NCBI RefSeq assembly: GCF_006717145.1 | Contig: NZ_VFQF01000002.1 | Location: forward strand, 248,001 to 312,000 | Direction: 5' to 3' | DNA from: Humibacillus xanthopallidus | Lineage (GTDB): Bacteria > Actinomycetota > Actinomycetes > Actinomycetales > Dermatophilaceae | Length of the DNA: 64,000 bases | Shown here: positions 1 to 15,000 of the stretch, piece by piece | Position numbering within the stretch: position 1 is the stretch's first letter | How the letters are laid out: each line of letters begins with the position of its first letter | Translations under genes and position numbers: made by a program | The notes under the pieces: generated by a model | Seen by the model: the letters and a program-made list of their open reading frames with translations, nothing else | The model's database searches: none | Told to the model about the DNA's origin: nothing

Positions 1-1
1 G

Positions 2-3000
2 AACCCGACCGTCACGGCATACCTCGCTCGTGGAGTCGACGCCCGCATCGGCGGCAGCGCGACCGTCAAGGCGGAGTCGCGCAGCGACTCGGGCACGGGC
101 GCGCTGCCCGACACCTACACCGCCGACGGGACGCACCAGGAGCGCACGCCCGGTGGCCAGCCCGGTGACGTCGTCAACGTCGCGAACGTCAACCTCAGCA
201 CCAACACCGTCTACTTCCAGTCGCACGGGCTCCAGTCCGGTGACACGGTGCTCTACATCGGCACCGCGATCGGCGGGCTGACGACGGCGCGGGTCTACAC
301 GGTCATCGGCATCGACGACAACTACCTCGCCTTCGGCAACACCTTCGCGACCGGCCAGGTCAACTCCGGCGACCTCGCCGGCGGGCCCGGCGTCGACCCC
401 GTGCGCGACGTCATCCGCTTCGCCACCCCGCACAACTTCGTCACGGGCGACGCCGTCATCCTCTCGGGCGACGCCACCCTCAACGGCTCCATCGTCGCCG
501 GCCAGCGGCTCTTCGTCCGCGTCATCGACGCCTACCGCATCCAGCTCTACACGACCCTCGCTGCAGCCCAGGCCGCCGCGCTGACCTTCTCGCCGAGCGC
601 GGCCTCCGGCACGAGGATCACCCGCGGCAACACCTTCACCCCGGGGCAGCGGGTCACCTACCAGGCCCCCGCCGCGGTCGCCTTCGACCCGGGCTCGGTC
701 GACGTCACCGGCTGCCCCGACAAGGACCACTGCTACCTCACCGACACGAACGCCAACACGATCATGGTGTCGCCGATCACCGGCTACAACACCGACGGCA
801 ACGGCAACCCGACGACGCCGATCCAGACGCCGCACAGCTTCGTGTCCGGCCAGAAGGTGCAGTACATCGGCTCCGGCGGCACCGTCGGCGGCCTCACGAG
901 CGGCGCCTTCTACTACGTCATCGTCGTCGACAGCTTCCGCATCCAGCTCGCCGCGTCGCGCTACCAGGCGACCTCGCACACGTACAGCTGCCCTGAGACG
1001 GGCAACCCCGGCAAGACGTGCACCGACGACCCGGTGGCGATCCCGATCTCGGCACCGAGCGCCGGGAGCCACTGGATCGTCCCCGCCCCGATCGGCGGCC
1101 TGACGAGCGGGCAGACCTACGTCGCCACGACCCCCGACAGCGCCGGCTTCGGCCTCGCGCCCATCACGTCGTATGCCGCTGACGGCAGCGCCGTCGCCGG
1201 CACCCCCATCACGTTCTCGACGTCCGAGACGTACACGATCGCCGGCAAGGGCACCTTCACCGACACCGTCGTCTTCGGCACCCAGAGCATCTGGGCGACC
1301 GGCCTGCACCTCACCCCGGCCTGCCTGACCGACGGCTGCTCCGGTCCGACCGACCAGCTCCGCATCGACCTCACGAGCGTCAGCGGCGGCACCTACGGCC
1401 TCTACCAGGGCGACCGCAACCCGCTCGACACGACGCCCCCCTCGCCGGTCTCGCTGCGCACCCTCAACCCGCCCACCGGCGACGGCGAGTCGCGCTCGTC
1501 CGCAGCCGGCGGTGGCGGCGGTGTCGTCGGGGTCACCGTGCCGACGGCCGACCTCAGCAACAGCCCGACCGCGCTCGCCTACCTCGCCGGATCGGTCACT
1601 GCCGGCGGTGACGTCACCGTCACCTCGCACGTCGAGACCAACAACACCTCGTGGGTCACCAACGGCTCCGGCGGCGTCATCGCGGTCGGCGTCGTCAACG
1701 CCAGCGTGACGGTCAACGCCAAGAGCACCGCGCTCATCGGCAGCCTCGTGACTCCGGGGGCCGCTATCTCGGGCGACTCGAGCGTCGCGCAGGTCGCAGG
1801 CTCCGGCGCGAACGTCGTCGCGGGCGGCAACGTGGCGGTCCTCGCGGACAGCAACCACCTGAGCACCGACCACGCGAGCGCCTCCGGCGGCGGGCTCGTC
1901 GGCGGCTACACCGCCGGCGCCAACACGAACATCACCGACCGGACGGCCGCCGCCACCGGCGCCGGGGCCCAGATCGCGGGCGACACCGTGCGCGTCAACG
2001 CCCACTCAGGAGGCTCGCACTTCCTCTACACCCACGCCGTCATGGGCGCGCTCTTCGGCGGCACGAACACCTTCCCGTACTACACGCTCAACTCGAGCGA
2101 CATCGCGCTGCTCGACGGCATCGCGAGCAGCGGCGGGTCCATCACCGGTCTCTACGGCGTCGACGTGCGCGCCTGGCACGACCTGCTCGCCGCCTCCCTC
2201 GACGACCACTCGGCGTGCTACTGCATCGGCCCGTCGCTGCACAGCGGCTCGGCGACGGTGAACGCGGACGCCAAGGTCTTCGGGCACCAGGGCGTCGTCA
2301 TCCACGCCGGCCCGCGCCTCATCGTCTCGGGTCCCTACCGGAACACGTCCTCCAACGCCCCGGCCTCGCCGCTCGTCACCCTGCCGAGCCAGCCGAACGC
2401 CGCGCGCCTCGTGCTCTACGTGCAGGCCGAGAACCCGGGCGGCGTCCAGAGCACCGACGGCGGCATCACCCAGACGCGCCTCATCGACTGGAACTCCGAC
2501 GTCGTCGTCAACTCCGGCCCGGACCCCTACCTGCTCATCGACAGCCAGGGCAAGGTCGTCAAGGCCGTCAACGTCACCGTCAACGGTGTCGCCAACCCCG
2601 ACATCGGCACGACCTACTCCGGCACCATCACCGTCGGCGACATCCGCAACACCGGCAGCGGCGACATCTGGATGACGTCCGACGCCGGCACCATCCAGGG
2701 CGGCTGCGCGAGCAACCCGCCGTCCGGCACGCACTGCTGGGGCACGTTCACCTTCCACGAGAACTTCCGCACCGTCACGCTGCTCAACAACTCGGCCTTC
2801 GCCTTCGTCGTCAACGACATCGACGTCATCAACCGCACCGGCCAGCCGCACGTCACCCTCGCGACGAGCAGCACGGCCTCCGACGCGATCCGCTTCGACC
2901 TCGTGCAGGACGCGACGCCGAGCCAGGTCGTCATCGACAACACCGGTGCCTCGGACCTCACGTTGCGCGGCACGATCACCAACCCGCTCGGGGCGACGTG

Positions 3001-6000
3001 GGTGCACGCGACCTACGGCTCGATCCTCGCCGCGACGAGCCGTGGCGTCCCGGTCTCCGGGGCCGACACGCACACGACGCTGATCCAGAGCAACATCGTG
3101 CACGTCGACTCCGAGCGCGGCTCGATCGGCACCGCGGCCGCGCGCCTCGCGATCGACCTCGTGCAGTATGCCGCCCACGACCTCGCGCTCAGCGTGACCG
3201 CGGGCGTCGACGCCCACCTCGACCTGCGCACCTGGCTGCGCGACCCGACGATCCCCGACCCCGCTGTCGCCGGCAACCCCGCCTACGTCGTGCGCATCGA
3301 CTCGCTCGTCGCCGGCGGCGATCTCGACGTCATCCTCCGCGCGACGCTGTGGGGCACCGGACGCACCGGGCTGCCGGGCGTCAGCGTCATCAACCAGCAC
3401 AACGCCTCGCTGACGAAGACCTACTACAGCTTCTACCACCCCGACGCCGTCAACTGCGTGACGACGCCGCAGGCCGAGGACTGCCTCTTCGCCGTCGCCG
3501 TGACCGGTGGCAACAGCCACGCCGTGGCGAGCACCTACAACTTCGCCACGCTCGACTCGGGCTCGGCGGTGGGCACGCCGAACGGCAGCATCACCGTCGC
3601 GGCGGCAGACGACTCGCCGAGCGCCACCCGGATCAACGTCATCGGCCTCGTGGCCGTTCACGGCAACGGCAACACGAACGTCGACACCAACGGCTTCATC
3701 ACCCTGACCGCGACCGCCGCCGCGAGCATCGCGCGCCGGGTCGTCGTCGCCCAGGCGTTCAGCCCCATTGACCCCGCCTTCGTCACGACCTCGGACGTCA
3801 CCGTGGCGTTCGGCCCGAACCCCGACCTGCGGCTCGGACTCGTCCGCTCCACCGACGACGACGTCATCCTCAGCTCGCCCGCCTCGATCGTCGACGCGCC
3901 GGTCGGCAGCGCGATCCCGCCGGTCACCGGCGACGCGGCCGCCGACGTCGTCGGCGTCGACATCACGATGACGGCGGGCACGGGCGGCCCGGGCAGCATC
4001 GGCACCGACACGAACTTCGTCGAGATCGACTCGTCCTACGCGCGCTACGGCGTGCTGAACGCGGACGCCGCCGGCGTCATCCGCATCACCGAGACTCCCA
4101 GCACCCCAGCGGGGGCGTATGCCGTCGCCAACCCGACGATGGCCGGTGACCTCCACGTCGACACCGTCACGACCTGCGCGCGCTCGTCGCTCGCCACGTG
4201 CGCCGACGTCACACTGACGACGACCGCGGGGTCGATCCTCGACGGGCACAGCGCCGGCGCCGGCGGCACGACGGTCAACGTCACGGGCAACTCCATCGAC
4301 CTGCTCGCCCTCGGCGGCAGCATCGGCGCCTACACGAACGCCGCGACCGGCGTCTTCACCGGCGACCTCAAGGTCGACTCGGCCAAGGGCAGCGGCTGCG
4401 TCGCCACCTACAGCCTCCGGTGGTTCCAGGCGAGTGCGGCCGACCGGGCCGTCACCGCGACCTGCGACATCGCGGCCCAGGCCGACGCCAACATCTACCT
4501 CACCGAGCTGAACGGGCCGGCCGCGATCCTCCTCGCGCGCACCCAGGCCGGCGACATCCGCCTCACGACGACCGAGACGACGACCGAGGGCAACGACCTG
4601 CTCGTGCTCCACTCGGGCGGCACGCTCGTCCGCGAGCCGGCGAGCCCCTCCGCCGTGCCGAACGTCCAGGTCGTGCCGAACGGCCTCATCCAGGCGCAGT
4701 CCGGTGACGTGCTGCTCCTCTCGGCCGACGACGTCGTCACCGACCCGAGCGCGCAGATCCTCGCCACGGTCGCGGCCGCAGACGCCGGCACCGGCAACAC
4801 GACCGACCCGAACCGGCCCCGCACCCTCACCGGCAACATCGACATCCACGGCGACTGGCACCCCGGTGTCGCCGACGCGACGGCCAACGAGGGCACGGTC
4901 ATCGTGCTCCGTGGCGAGGTCACCCCGGGCACCGGCGGCCTGACCCGCGTCTTCGGCAACGCGGACGACGACCAGATCGTCTTCGACCAGACGCTCCTCG
5001 GTGGCAACACGCGCGCCTACGGCTCGGCCGTCGCGACCTCACCGGGCGTCTTCGCCCCCGCCGGTGACGGCTCCGACAGCCTCACCGTCTACCTCCTGCA
5101 GACGATGCCGGTGGAGGGCACGACGCTGACCCTCGACGGCCAGGACGGCACCGACGCCTACGTTGTCTGGACCCACGGCAGCGCGGGCGGCGCCTACCAC
5201 TACGTGCTCAACGTCCTCGACAGCGGCGCCCCCGACCGCGGCGCCGACACGCTCGACGTGCACGGCGCGGACAGCGCCTTCAATGGCATCAACCCGGCGA
5301 CGGGGAAGGCGTGGACGACCGACGACATCTTCCTGCTGCGCTCGTCGTCCTACATCCCCGGCGAGAGCTCAGCCCGCCCGTCCGTCTACTGCGGCACGAC
5401 GACGACGAGCGCCTGCGCCAACCGCCCCGGCTACGTCTCGGTGCTCCACCCGGTAGCCAACGGCGCCCAGGACCCACTCGAGACCACCCGCCTCACCCCG
5501 TACCTCGACACCCACTTCCTCTCCTACCTCGGAGTCGTCGAGCGGATCAACTACGACAACGCCGTCAACGGCCGCTTCGCGGTGCTGGGCCACGGCGGCA
5601 ACGACCACTTCGCCGTCGACGACACCGTCGCCGTCGCGACGCTCGACGGCGGCGCCGGCAACGACAGCTTCCAGATCGGGCAGGTCTACGGCATGCGCCG
5701 CGACGACGCCCACAGCGGCCTCTCGCCCCCTGACTACTTCGGCACGATCGCCACGACCCGCGGCTACCTCTCGATGGGCTCGAGCGCCCCGATCGTCGCG
5801 CAGGGTGGCAGCGGCGAGGACAGCTTCACCGTCTACAGCAACCACGCGGCCCTGCGGCTCGAGGGCAACGACGGCAACGACCTCTTCGCCGTCCAGGCCT
5901 TCGCCCTCGCCAAGACCCGCGCCGACGGCTCGATCATCATGGGCCCGCTCTTCACCGGCGCCGTCACGATCAACAGCGCGACCAGCACGATCACCCGCAC

Positions 6001-9000
6001 CGGCGGCGGCAGCTTCATCTCCGACGGCTTCGCCGTCGGCCAGACGCTCGTCGTCAAGGGCGCCGGAGCCCTCAACGACAACACGGCGACCACGGCATAC
6101 GTCATCTCCGCCGTCACGGCCAGCACGATCACCCTGGCCCGCACGCTGACGACCGTGCCGCCACTGCGCACCGCGGGCACCTTCAGCGCCGTCTCGCTGA
6201 GCAGCGGACCGCTGGCCCGGTCGGGCCTCATCGTCGCCGCCGGCGCCACCGCCGGCACGAGCACCATCACCCGCAGCAGCGGCAGCTTCCTCACCGACGG
6301 CTTCCTCGTCGGCCAGACGATCGCGCTCGCCGGCACCGGCTCGAGCAACGACAACCTCGCGGGCGTCCCCTACGTCGTCACGGCCGTCACGGCGCTCACC
6401 CTCACCGTCTCATCGGTGCTCACTCCGGGCACGTATGCCGACGCCACCGTCAGCGGCGTCCTGCCGAGTCCCAAGTTCACCACCCTCTCGTCCACGACGG
6501 ACCAGAGCGGAGTCTCGGTGATCGTCGGACCCGCCGCGGGCACAAGCACGATCTCTCGCGCCGACGGCGGCAGCTTCCTCGCCGATGGCTTCAAGGTCGG
6601 CCAGGCCGTCACCCTCTCCGGAGCGGGCGCCAACGACAACGTCCCGAGCGCCCCCTACCTCATCACCGGTGTCACGGCGCTCACCCTCACCGTGTCGTCG
6701 ACGCTCACGCCAGGGACGTTTGCCGGCGCCACCGTCAGCCTTGTCGCCTCCGGGTTCTCGACTGCGGCGCAGACCGACATCCGCACCGGCAACGGCAACA
6801 ACCAGGTGCAGTACAACATCAACGCGCCGGTCTCGGTCGACGGGGGCACGGGCTTCAACAAGCTCGTCGTCCTCGGCACGGAGTTCGCCGACCACATCGT
6901 CGTCACCGCCGCCGCGATCTACGGCGCAGGCATCCAGGTGAGCTTCCGCAACATCCAGGTCGTCGAGGTCGACGCGCTCCAAGGCGACGACACGATCGAC
7001 GTGCTCTCGACCGCTCCCGGTGTCGCCACCCGAGTGCTCGGCGGCCTCGGCAGCGACGTCATCAACGTCGCGGGCGACGTCGTCGGCGACGTCGTCAGCC
7101 GCGACCCGAACGGGTCGAGCTCGACGATCAACCACCTCGTCCTCAGCTCCGACGCCGACTACAACAACATCATCGCCGCCGGCCTCAACGTCTCGGTCGC
7201 CCGGCCGTCGCAGGGCGTCGTGCTCATCAGCGAGTCGGGCGGCCTCAGCTCGGTGCGCCGCCAGGACAACGGGACGGCGATCGGCACGATCGACAGCTAC
7301 GGCGTGCGCCTTGCCAAGGCGCCGACCTCCGACGTGTGGATCACCGTCTCAGCCGCGGCGAGCCCGCGCGAGCAGCGACCGTACGACGCGCTGCACCCGT
7401 TCGACCAGGGCAACCCCTTCGGCGACACCGTCTACGTCTGCACGACCTCCGCCGCCGTGTGCGCGACCGCCGCCGGCTACTTCCACACCGTCTACGACGA
7501 GCTCGGTGTCGCCCACCTCGTGCCCAACCGCGCGATCGTGCTCCACTTCGACTCGCTGAACTGGCAGACGACCCAGACGGTCTGGTTCGCCGCCGCCAAC
7601 GACACGCTGCCGCAGGGCACGATCGTCATGGCCATCAGCCACACCGTCATCAGCGCCGACCCCGTCTTCGCCGGAGCCGTCGTGCGCAACGTCGAGGTCA
7701 CCGTCATCGACAACCTCACGCCGGACGTCGTCGTCACCCAGCTCGACAACGGCGCGCCTGACACGAACACGACCGTCATCAAGGGCACGCCCACGACGCG
7801 CCTCACCGACACCTTCACCGTGCAGCCGTCGAGCCAGCCGAACGGCACCGTCACCTACGTCCTGACGCCGTCCGACGCGCGCATCGTCCTCTCCAGCAGC
7901 GACGCCCGCTTCTCGCTCGGTTCGGTCGTCGGCGGCGTGCAGACCTACCGGGTGAGGATCTGCGTCGTCTGCGCCGCAGGCGTCCCGGACTGGACCGTGC
8001 CGGTGCTCATCACCGTGACGGCCGTCGACAACTTCCTCGTGCAGGACCCGCACCACACGATGGTGGCGATCACCGTCGACGGCTCGGTGTCCGGCCGTGA
8101 CGCCGCCTACGACCAGGTCACCGGCTCGCTCGACGTGCTCGTCCTCGACGACAACTCGCCCGGCGTCTACGTCAAGCAGAGCGGTGGCACGACCGTCGTC
8201 AGCCTGCCCGACGGCACGACGGCCGGAATCACTGACACGTATGCCATCCGGCTGCTCAAGGCGCCCAAGGCCGCCGTCTCGATCGGCATCGTCACCGACG
8301 GCCAGACCTCGATCGTCACCGACCCGACCTGCGGCTCCGGCATCCTCGGCAAGGTGTGCCTCACCGCCGTGGGCCGACTCGCCGCCAAGGAGCTCTTCCG
8401 CGGCAACGTCACGATCTCCGGGGCCACGATCACCCGCGCGACGGGCTCCGAGCTCGGCAGCTTCCTCGCCGACGGCTTCCGCGTGGGTCAGAAGCTGCTC
8501 GTCACGGGAGCCGGCGCCTCGAGCAACACGATCGCGACGGCATACACGATCACCGGCGTGACGGCCGCGGCGATCACGCTGTCGGCGGCGCTGCCGGCCG
8601 GCGGCACCTTCACCGGCGCGAGCCTCCAGCGGGTCGCCCCTGCGGGCCTGTTCACCGGCGCCGTCACGTGGGACGCGGCGGCCAAGGTGCTGACGCGCAG
8701 CGACGGCGTGAGCTGGCTCGACAACGGCTTCCTCGAGGGCCAGCTCGTCCAGTTCGCCGGAGTGAGCGGCACCTTCAAGATCCAGTCGATCTTCGGCACC
8801 AACCTCGAGAAGATATCGTTCACCGTGGCGCCCACGCTGGCGAGCGGCACCGTGACCATGACGCAGTACGCCGCCGTCGCGACCTTCGACGCGACGAACT
8901 GGTGGGTGCCGATCACCGTCACCGTCGCGGCCGACGCCGCCTATGTGCTGCCGGCCGGGCGCGGCGACCTCATCGTCTTCCCGAAGCAGCCGCACCTGCT

Positions 9001-12000
9001 CTCCGACATCCGCGGCCCGCTCCAGGTCGACGGTGGCACCGGCGGCCTGAAGCGTGGCCTCACCTCGGCTGTCATCGCACCCGACGAGATCAACACACCG
9101 CCGTTCGGCATCGGCCAGCAGCCGTCCGAGGCGCGGCAGGTCGACGTGCTCAACATCTTCAACGACGGCAGCCACGAGAACCTCACCGGCGAGCTGACGA
9201 GCACCGCCCTCACCGGCTTCGGCATGGGGCCGGCGGTCACCTTCCCGGGCACGACGGCCTTCGGTGAGCCGAACGCCTTCCCCGGCGGCATCAGCTACGG
9301 CACGATCCACGCCGACCCGGTGACCGGCGCGTTCACGACGGAGGGCTCGGTCTCGACCATCGAGTCGCTCAACATCCTGCTCGGCGAGGGCAACGACACC
9401 CTGACGATCCGCAGCACGCTCGTCCCGGGCCCCGACACTGCCGAGGACGACAAGCTGGCGACCGGCATACCGGCGCTGCACGGTGGCCTGACGACCGTCC
9501 ACGGCGGCGGCAACCAGCTGCTCGCCGTCACCGGCACCTTCACGGTGACCACGGTCGGCGGCATCGGCCGGGTCACGCGCACCGATGGTGTCGCGTGGAC
9601 GACCGCCGGCTTCGCGGTCGGCAACCGCGTCAACCTGCCGGGTTATGCCGTGGGCGCCTTCACGGTCACCGGATTCGCCGACGGTGGCGCGACCCTGCTG
9701 CTGAGCGGACCGGCGGGCGGGCCGGCCCTGCCGACGACGACGTGGACCGACGTCACCGTGTCGGTCTACGACCCGAAGTCGCCCGAGACCGGCTACGCCC
9801 GGGTCGGCGGCGACCACATCATCGTGCTCGGCGGCGCGGGCCCCGACTCGCCTCTCGTCATCTTCGGCGACACCTCGCAGGACGGCATCTGGTTCAGTGG
9901 AGACCCGACGGCCCAGACCGGCCACCTCTTCGGCCCGAAGCCGACGATCGAGCCGGTCGGCAACGCGCCGAACTACGTCTTCCCCGTCGCGGCGCCGTTC
10001 GCCCACGCCGGCAACGACTTCATCGACGCCGGTGCGCTCTTCGCCTCCGTGCCGAGCGCCCAGCTGCCGACGATCGGCCTGACGATCTACGGCGGTGCCG
10101 GCCAGGACACGATCATCGGCAGCCAGGCCGGCGACATCCTCGCGGGCGGCTCCGGCGACGACCTCATCCTCGGCCAGCGCGGACGAGACCTCATCTACGG
10201 CGACTCCGGCATCAACGTCGACGTCATCACCCGGGTCCTCAGCGTCGTCACGGCCAACGCGAGCTCGCTCCAGACGGCCGACTCGCTCTTCGCCGGCCAC
10301 GACGTCCTCATCGGTGAAGGCTTCGGCTCCGCGCCGAGCACGGCCGCCGGCCAGGCCGACAACGCCGACGTCATCTTCGGCGACCACGGGCAGGTCGTGC
10401 AGGACGTGCAGGACGCGCGCACGTGGCGCCTCGACGAGGCGACCGGCACGTTCGTGCCCGACGACGGGGTGCGCCTCCAGCGCCTCCAGACAACGCTCGT
10501 GCTCATGCACCTCGCCGTCGTCCAGCCGCAGAACGGCGTCAGCGACACCATCGAGGGCGACCTCGGCAACGACCTGCTCTTCGGCGGTGGCGGCAGCGAC
10601 ACGATCTGGGGCAACGCCGGCAACGACCTCGTCTTCGGCGACCACGGCCAGGTCGACTGCACGCAGGTGCAGGCCGACGCTGGCACGACCGGCTGCCGCA
10701 TCGAGCCCGCGGGCCTCCCGTTCGACGTCGCCCTCAACAACCACCTCTTCACGTGGACCTCGATCTACACCGGCCCGACCGCGAACTGGGGCAACGACCT
10801 CGTCACCGGCGACGCCGGCAACGACATCCTGATCGGCGGCGCCGGCTCCGACCGGATGACCGGCGGGGCGGGCGACGACGACCTCATCGGCGGCAACACC
10901 GGGGCGCCCCTCTCCTCCGCGACGGGGACCACGAACTTCGGGCTGCCGGTGCCGGGCGCGGCGGGCTCGGGTGGCGCCGGCGGCTACAACGCCGGGGTCG
11001 ACTTCAGCGCCGGCGGTGTGGGCTACGGCGACGTCTACGGCGGCACCGGTGGCACGGACGGGCCGCACAGCGCGTGCGTCGGCGTCGGCGCCTGCACCTA
11101 CGGCGACTACCTCGACGGCGGCGCCGGCAACGACGTCATCGCCGGCGACAACGCGACGATCCTGCGCACCGGAACGACGCTCAGCCCACGCTTCCGGCTC
11201 CTGTCGGGCACGACGATCCTCTCCACCGTCGACGGCTCCGCCCAGACGACCGGCACGAACTACGACGGCACGTCGACGCCGTGCGAGTGGCTCGACCGCA
11301 CCGGCTCCGCGGCCACCGCGGCACCGAGCTGCACGGCATACGGCTTCCAGCAGGACCCGCGCGGCGCGGCGGTCCGCTTCGTCACCCTCCACGACCAGAG
11401 CAACACGGCTAACCCGGCGACCTTCTCCGACTCGAGCCTCGCGGGCGGTGCTGGCGACGACGTGCTCTTCGGCCAGCTCGGCAACGACTGGATCCAGGGC
11501 GACGCCTCGTTGATCGACGACCAGGGACGCGTCACCGTCGACGTGCAGACGCGCGACACGGTGAACGACCCGCGGGCGTCGGTGGAGGACCAGGCCGGGC
11601 CCGGCACCGACGGCGCCGACTACGTCGAGGGCAACGGCGGCAACGACGTCATCTACGGCGGCCTCGGCCAGGACGACCTCGTCGGCGGCAGCTCGACGAT
11701 GTTCGGGCTCGTGAGCCGCGACCAGCGGCCCGACGGCACCGACTCGATCTACGGCGGCGCCGGCACCCGCGTCGGCATCAACGACCTCGGCGACCTGTCG
11801 GCGACCGGTCACGCCCATGACGCCGACGCCATCCTCGGCGACAACGGCAACCTCTACCGCCTCGTGGGTGCGCGCGGCAGCGTGACGACCGACGCCAACG
11901 GCAGGACCAAGGCGGCGCTCGCGTTCCTCGCCTTCAACTACGACAACTACTCCACCGTCGAGCGCATCGTGCCGCGGGCGTGGACCCTGCTCGACTACAC

Positions 12001-15000
12001 GTACCGCACCGCCGCGGCCACCGACATCGGCGGCGCGGACCTCGTCCACGGCGAGAGCGGTGACGACCTCGTCCTCGGCCAGGTCGGCAACGACGTGCTC
12101 TTCGGCGACGGCCAGCACGACACCGTCATCGGCAACACGGGCAACGACCGCATGTACGGCGGCACCGGTGACGACGCGATCATCGGCGACGACGGCTACT
12201 ACCAGACGAGCCGCAACGGCCTCACCGAGCCGCTCTGGGACGTCACGGTCGCGCACGCCACCAACGTGCTCGAGGCGATCCCCGGACCGTTCACGCAGGC
12301 CCTCACCTACCCCGTGGGCGAGCTGTTCCATGAGGCGCGGCTCTTCGTCTACCCGAGCGCGAACGCGACGGCCAAGGGCTATGCCGACATCATCTACGGC
12401 GGCCTCGGCAACGACTGGATCCACGGCAACGAGGGCGACGACGCGATCTCCGGGGCCGAGGCGCTGCCGTTCTTCTACAGCGACCTCCAGCAGTCGATGA
12501 TCCTCTCTCGCTGGGGCATCAACCCGGCCGACCCCCTGCGCTACGACCCGGCGACGACGATGTTCGCCGACTACAACGCCGACGACCCGTGGTCGAAGAT
12601 CTTCGACTGCACCGACGGCACGCGCGACATCGGTCTCACCGGCACCTGCGCGGCCGGCCAGAAGGTCGACTTCTTCCTCAACTTCACGCCGTTCGTCCTC
12701 GACGCGGCCGGTCAGCCGATGCGTGACGCCTCGGGTGGCTTCCTCAAGAGCGACGACGGCTGCGACATCATCTACGGCGACGTCGGCAACGACTGGCTCG
12801 TCGGCGGCACCGACACCAACTGGCTCTTCGGCGGCTTCGGTGACGACCTGCTCCAGTCCTCGCCCTACCTCGAGGTCGACGGCGGCACGAACCGCCGGCC
12901 CGTGCCGGAGCGGTGGTCGGCCCCGACCTTCGCCTACGGCGGAGCCGGCCGCGACGTCCTCATCGCCGGCACCGGCCGCGCCCGGATGTACGACTGGGGC
13001 GGCGAGTTCAACAGCTTCGTCGTGCCCTTCGCCCCGTTCGGTGCACCGGTCGTCAACCGCTCCTTCAGCCCGTGGATCCAGGACTTCATCCGGGCCCTGT
13101 CGGTCGCAGGCGGCATGGACATGACCTTCGCGCCGGCGACCCCGCTCGACGAGCTCTCGCTCTCGACGCCGAAGGACTCGTTCTGGAAGGACCAGCACGG
13201 CGGCCCGCGCGACCCCCAGCCCGGCAACGTCGGCGGCGTGCAGATCGACTACCGCGGCCTCGTCGACCTCGGCGCCGACTGCCCGTGCCACCCGGGGATC
13301 GTCATCGGGGTGAACGGTGCGGTCAACGCCGCCAACCCGCTGACGCCGACGAGCATCGAGGACGCCGACGTGCCGCCCGGCCGCCTGCTCACGCCCGGTG
13401 GCGCGCTCGCCCTCACCTATCTCGTCACGAACCCGGGCACGACCGCCCTGCAGGTGCTCTCGATCACCGACGACAACGCGACGGCGAGCACCGCCGACGA
13501 CTTCCACCCGACCTACGTGTCGGGTGACACGAACGGCAACCAGCTGCTCGACCCGGGTGAGGTCTGGCTCTACACCGCGGTCGGTGTCGCGGGCGCCCCG
13601 CAGACCGCCCTCCCGGGCGACCACCAGCACGTCGTCACGGTTCAGGGATACGACCCGGTCGCGAGCACCCTTGTCACAGCGGCCGATCCGACGAATTACA
13701 CGACGAGCCCACGACTCGTCTCGATCGGCAAGGACCTCAACGCCGTCAACCTCCTCAACCCCTCGGTTACCGAACAGGCCGACACGACGGCGACCGCGCC
13801 GCGCCTCGCCGCGGGCTCGCCGGTGCGCTGGACCTACCGCCTCACGACGACCTCCCTGACGCCGGTCACCGTCGTGTCCGTCATCGACGACAACGGCACC
13901 CCGGGCATCGCGGGCGACGACTGGGCGCCGCTACCGCTGACGACCGTCTTCGCCGGGTCGACCTTCAACGTCGGCGACACGAACTACGACGGCCTGCTCG
14001 GTGTCGGCGAGACGTGGCTCTACACCTCCGCCGGGGTGGCCAGTCCGCCGACGACCGCCCAGGTCGGCTGGTTCACGAACACCGTGCGCCTCACCGCGCG
14101 AAGTGCAGACGGCAGTGTCTACAGCGACAGCAACCAGGCCCTCTACCTCGGCACGACCGGCCTCGGTCTCGTCAAGGCCGTCAACGCCGTCGACCCGCTG
14201 CACCCGACCGCTGCCGAGGACGCGAACACCACCGGGCCCACCGTGGCCGTCGGGTCGACGGTCCGCTTCACCTACGTCGTGTCCAACACGAGCGCCGGCC
14301 CGATGACCGTCACTGGCCTCGTCGACGACAACGCGACGCCGGGCACCACGGCCGACGACGTGCGACTGGGCGCCGGCATCACCCTGGTGCTCGGCACGTC
14401 TGGCTTCAACGTCGGCGACACGAACGCGAACGGCGTGCTCGACCCCGGTGAGGGCTGGCTCTACGCGTGGAGCCGGGTCGCGGGCCAGCAGGGCGACTTC
14501 ACCAACACCGCAGTGGTGACCGCGGTCAACGCCGCCGGCCTCACGGTCACGAACACCGACCTCGCCCACTACTCGGTGGCCGGCGGGAAGGTCGAGATCC
14601 AGACCGCCGTCAACGCCGTCGTGCCGCTGTCACCGACCGGCGCCGAGGACGCCGACACCCCGCCGGGTGCTCTCCTCGCCGTGGGCGCAAGCGCCACCTT
14701 CACCTACCGCGTCATCAACACCGGCTACGTGCCGCTCAAGGTCACGTCGATCAGTGACAGCAACGGCTTCAGCCCCAAGGCAGTCACGGTGACCGTCGGC
14801 GGCGTCGCCTACAACACCGGCGACACGAACACCAACGGCCTGCTCGACCTCACCGAGGTGTGGCTCTACACCTCGGCCGGAGTCCGCACCATCACGGCCG
14901 CAGCCGGCCTCTACACGTCGATCTCGACCGTCACCGCGCAGGCGTGCCTCGCAGGGGCCGCGAGCTGCGGGGGCGCGGCCCTCAACAGCCAGGACCCGAC

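Noticed and set aside
1651-4861. Other long frames overlapping the giant gene
   Set aside because: Extreme Arg/His or Asp/Val composition and no similarity; explained by codon bias of the real frame.
7349-13630. Very long minus-strand open frame opposite the giant gene
   Set aside because: It is a shadow of the high-GC plus-strand gene: Arg/Val/Asp/Gly-rich, without any recognisable domain, while the plus strand encodes clear RTX repeats.
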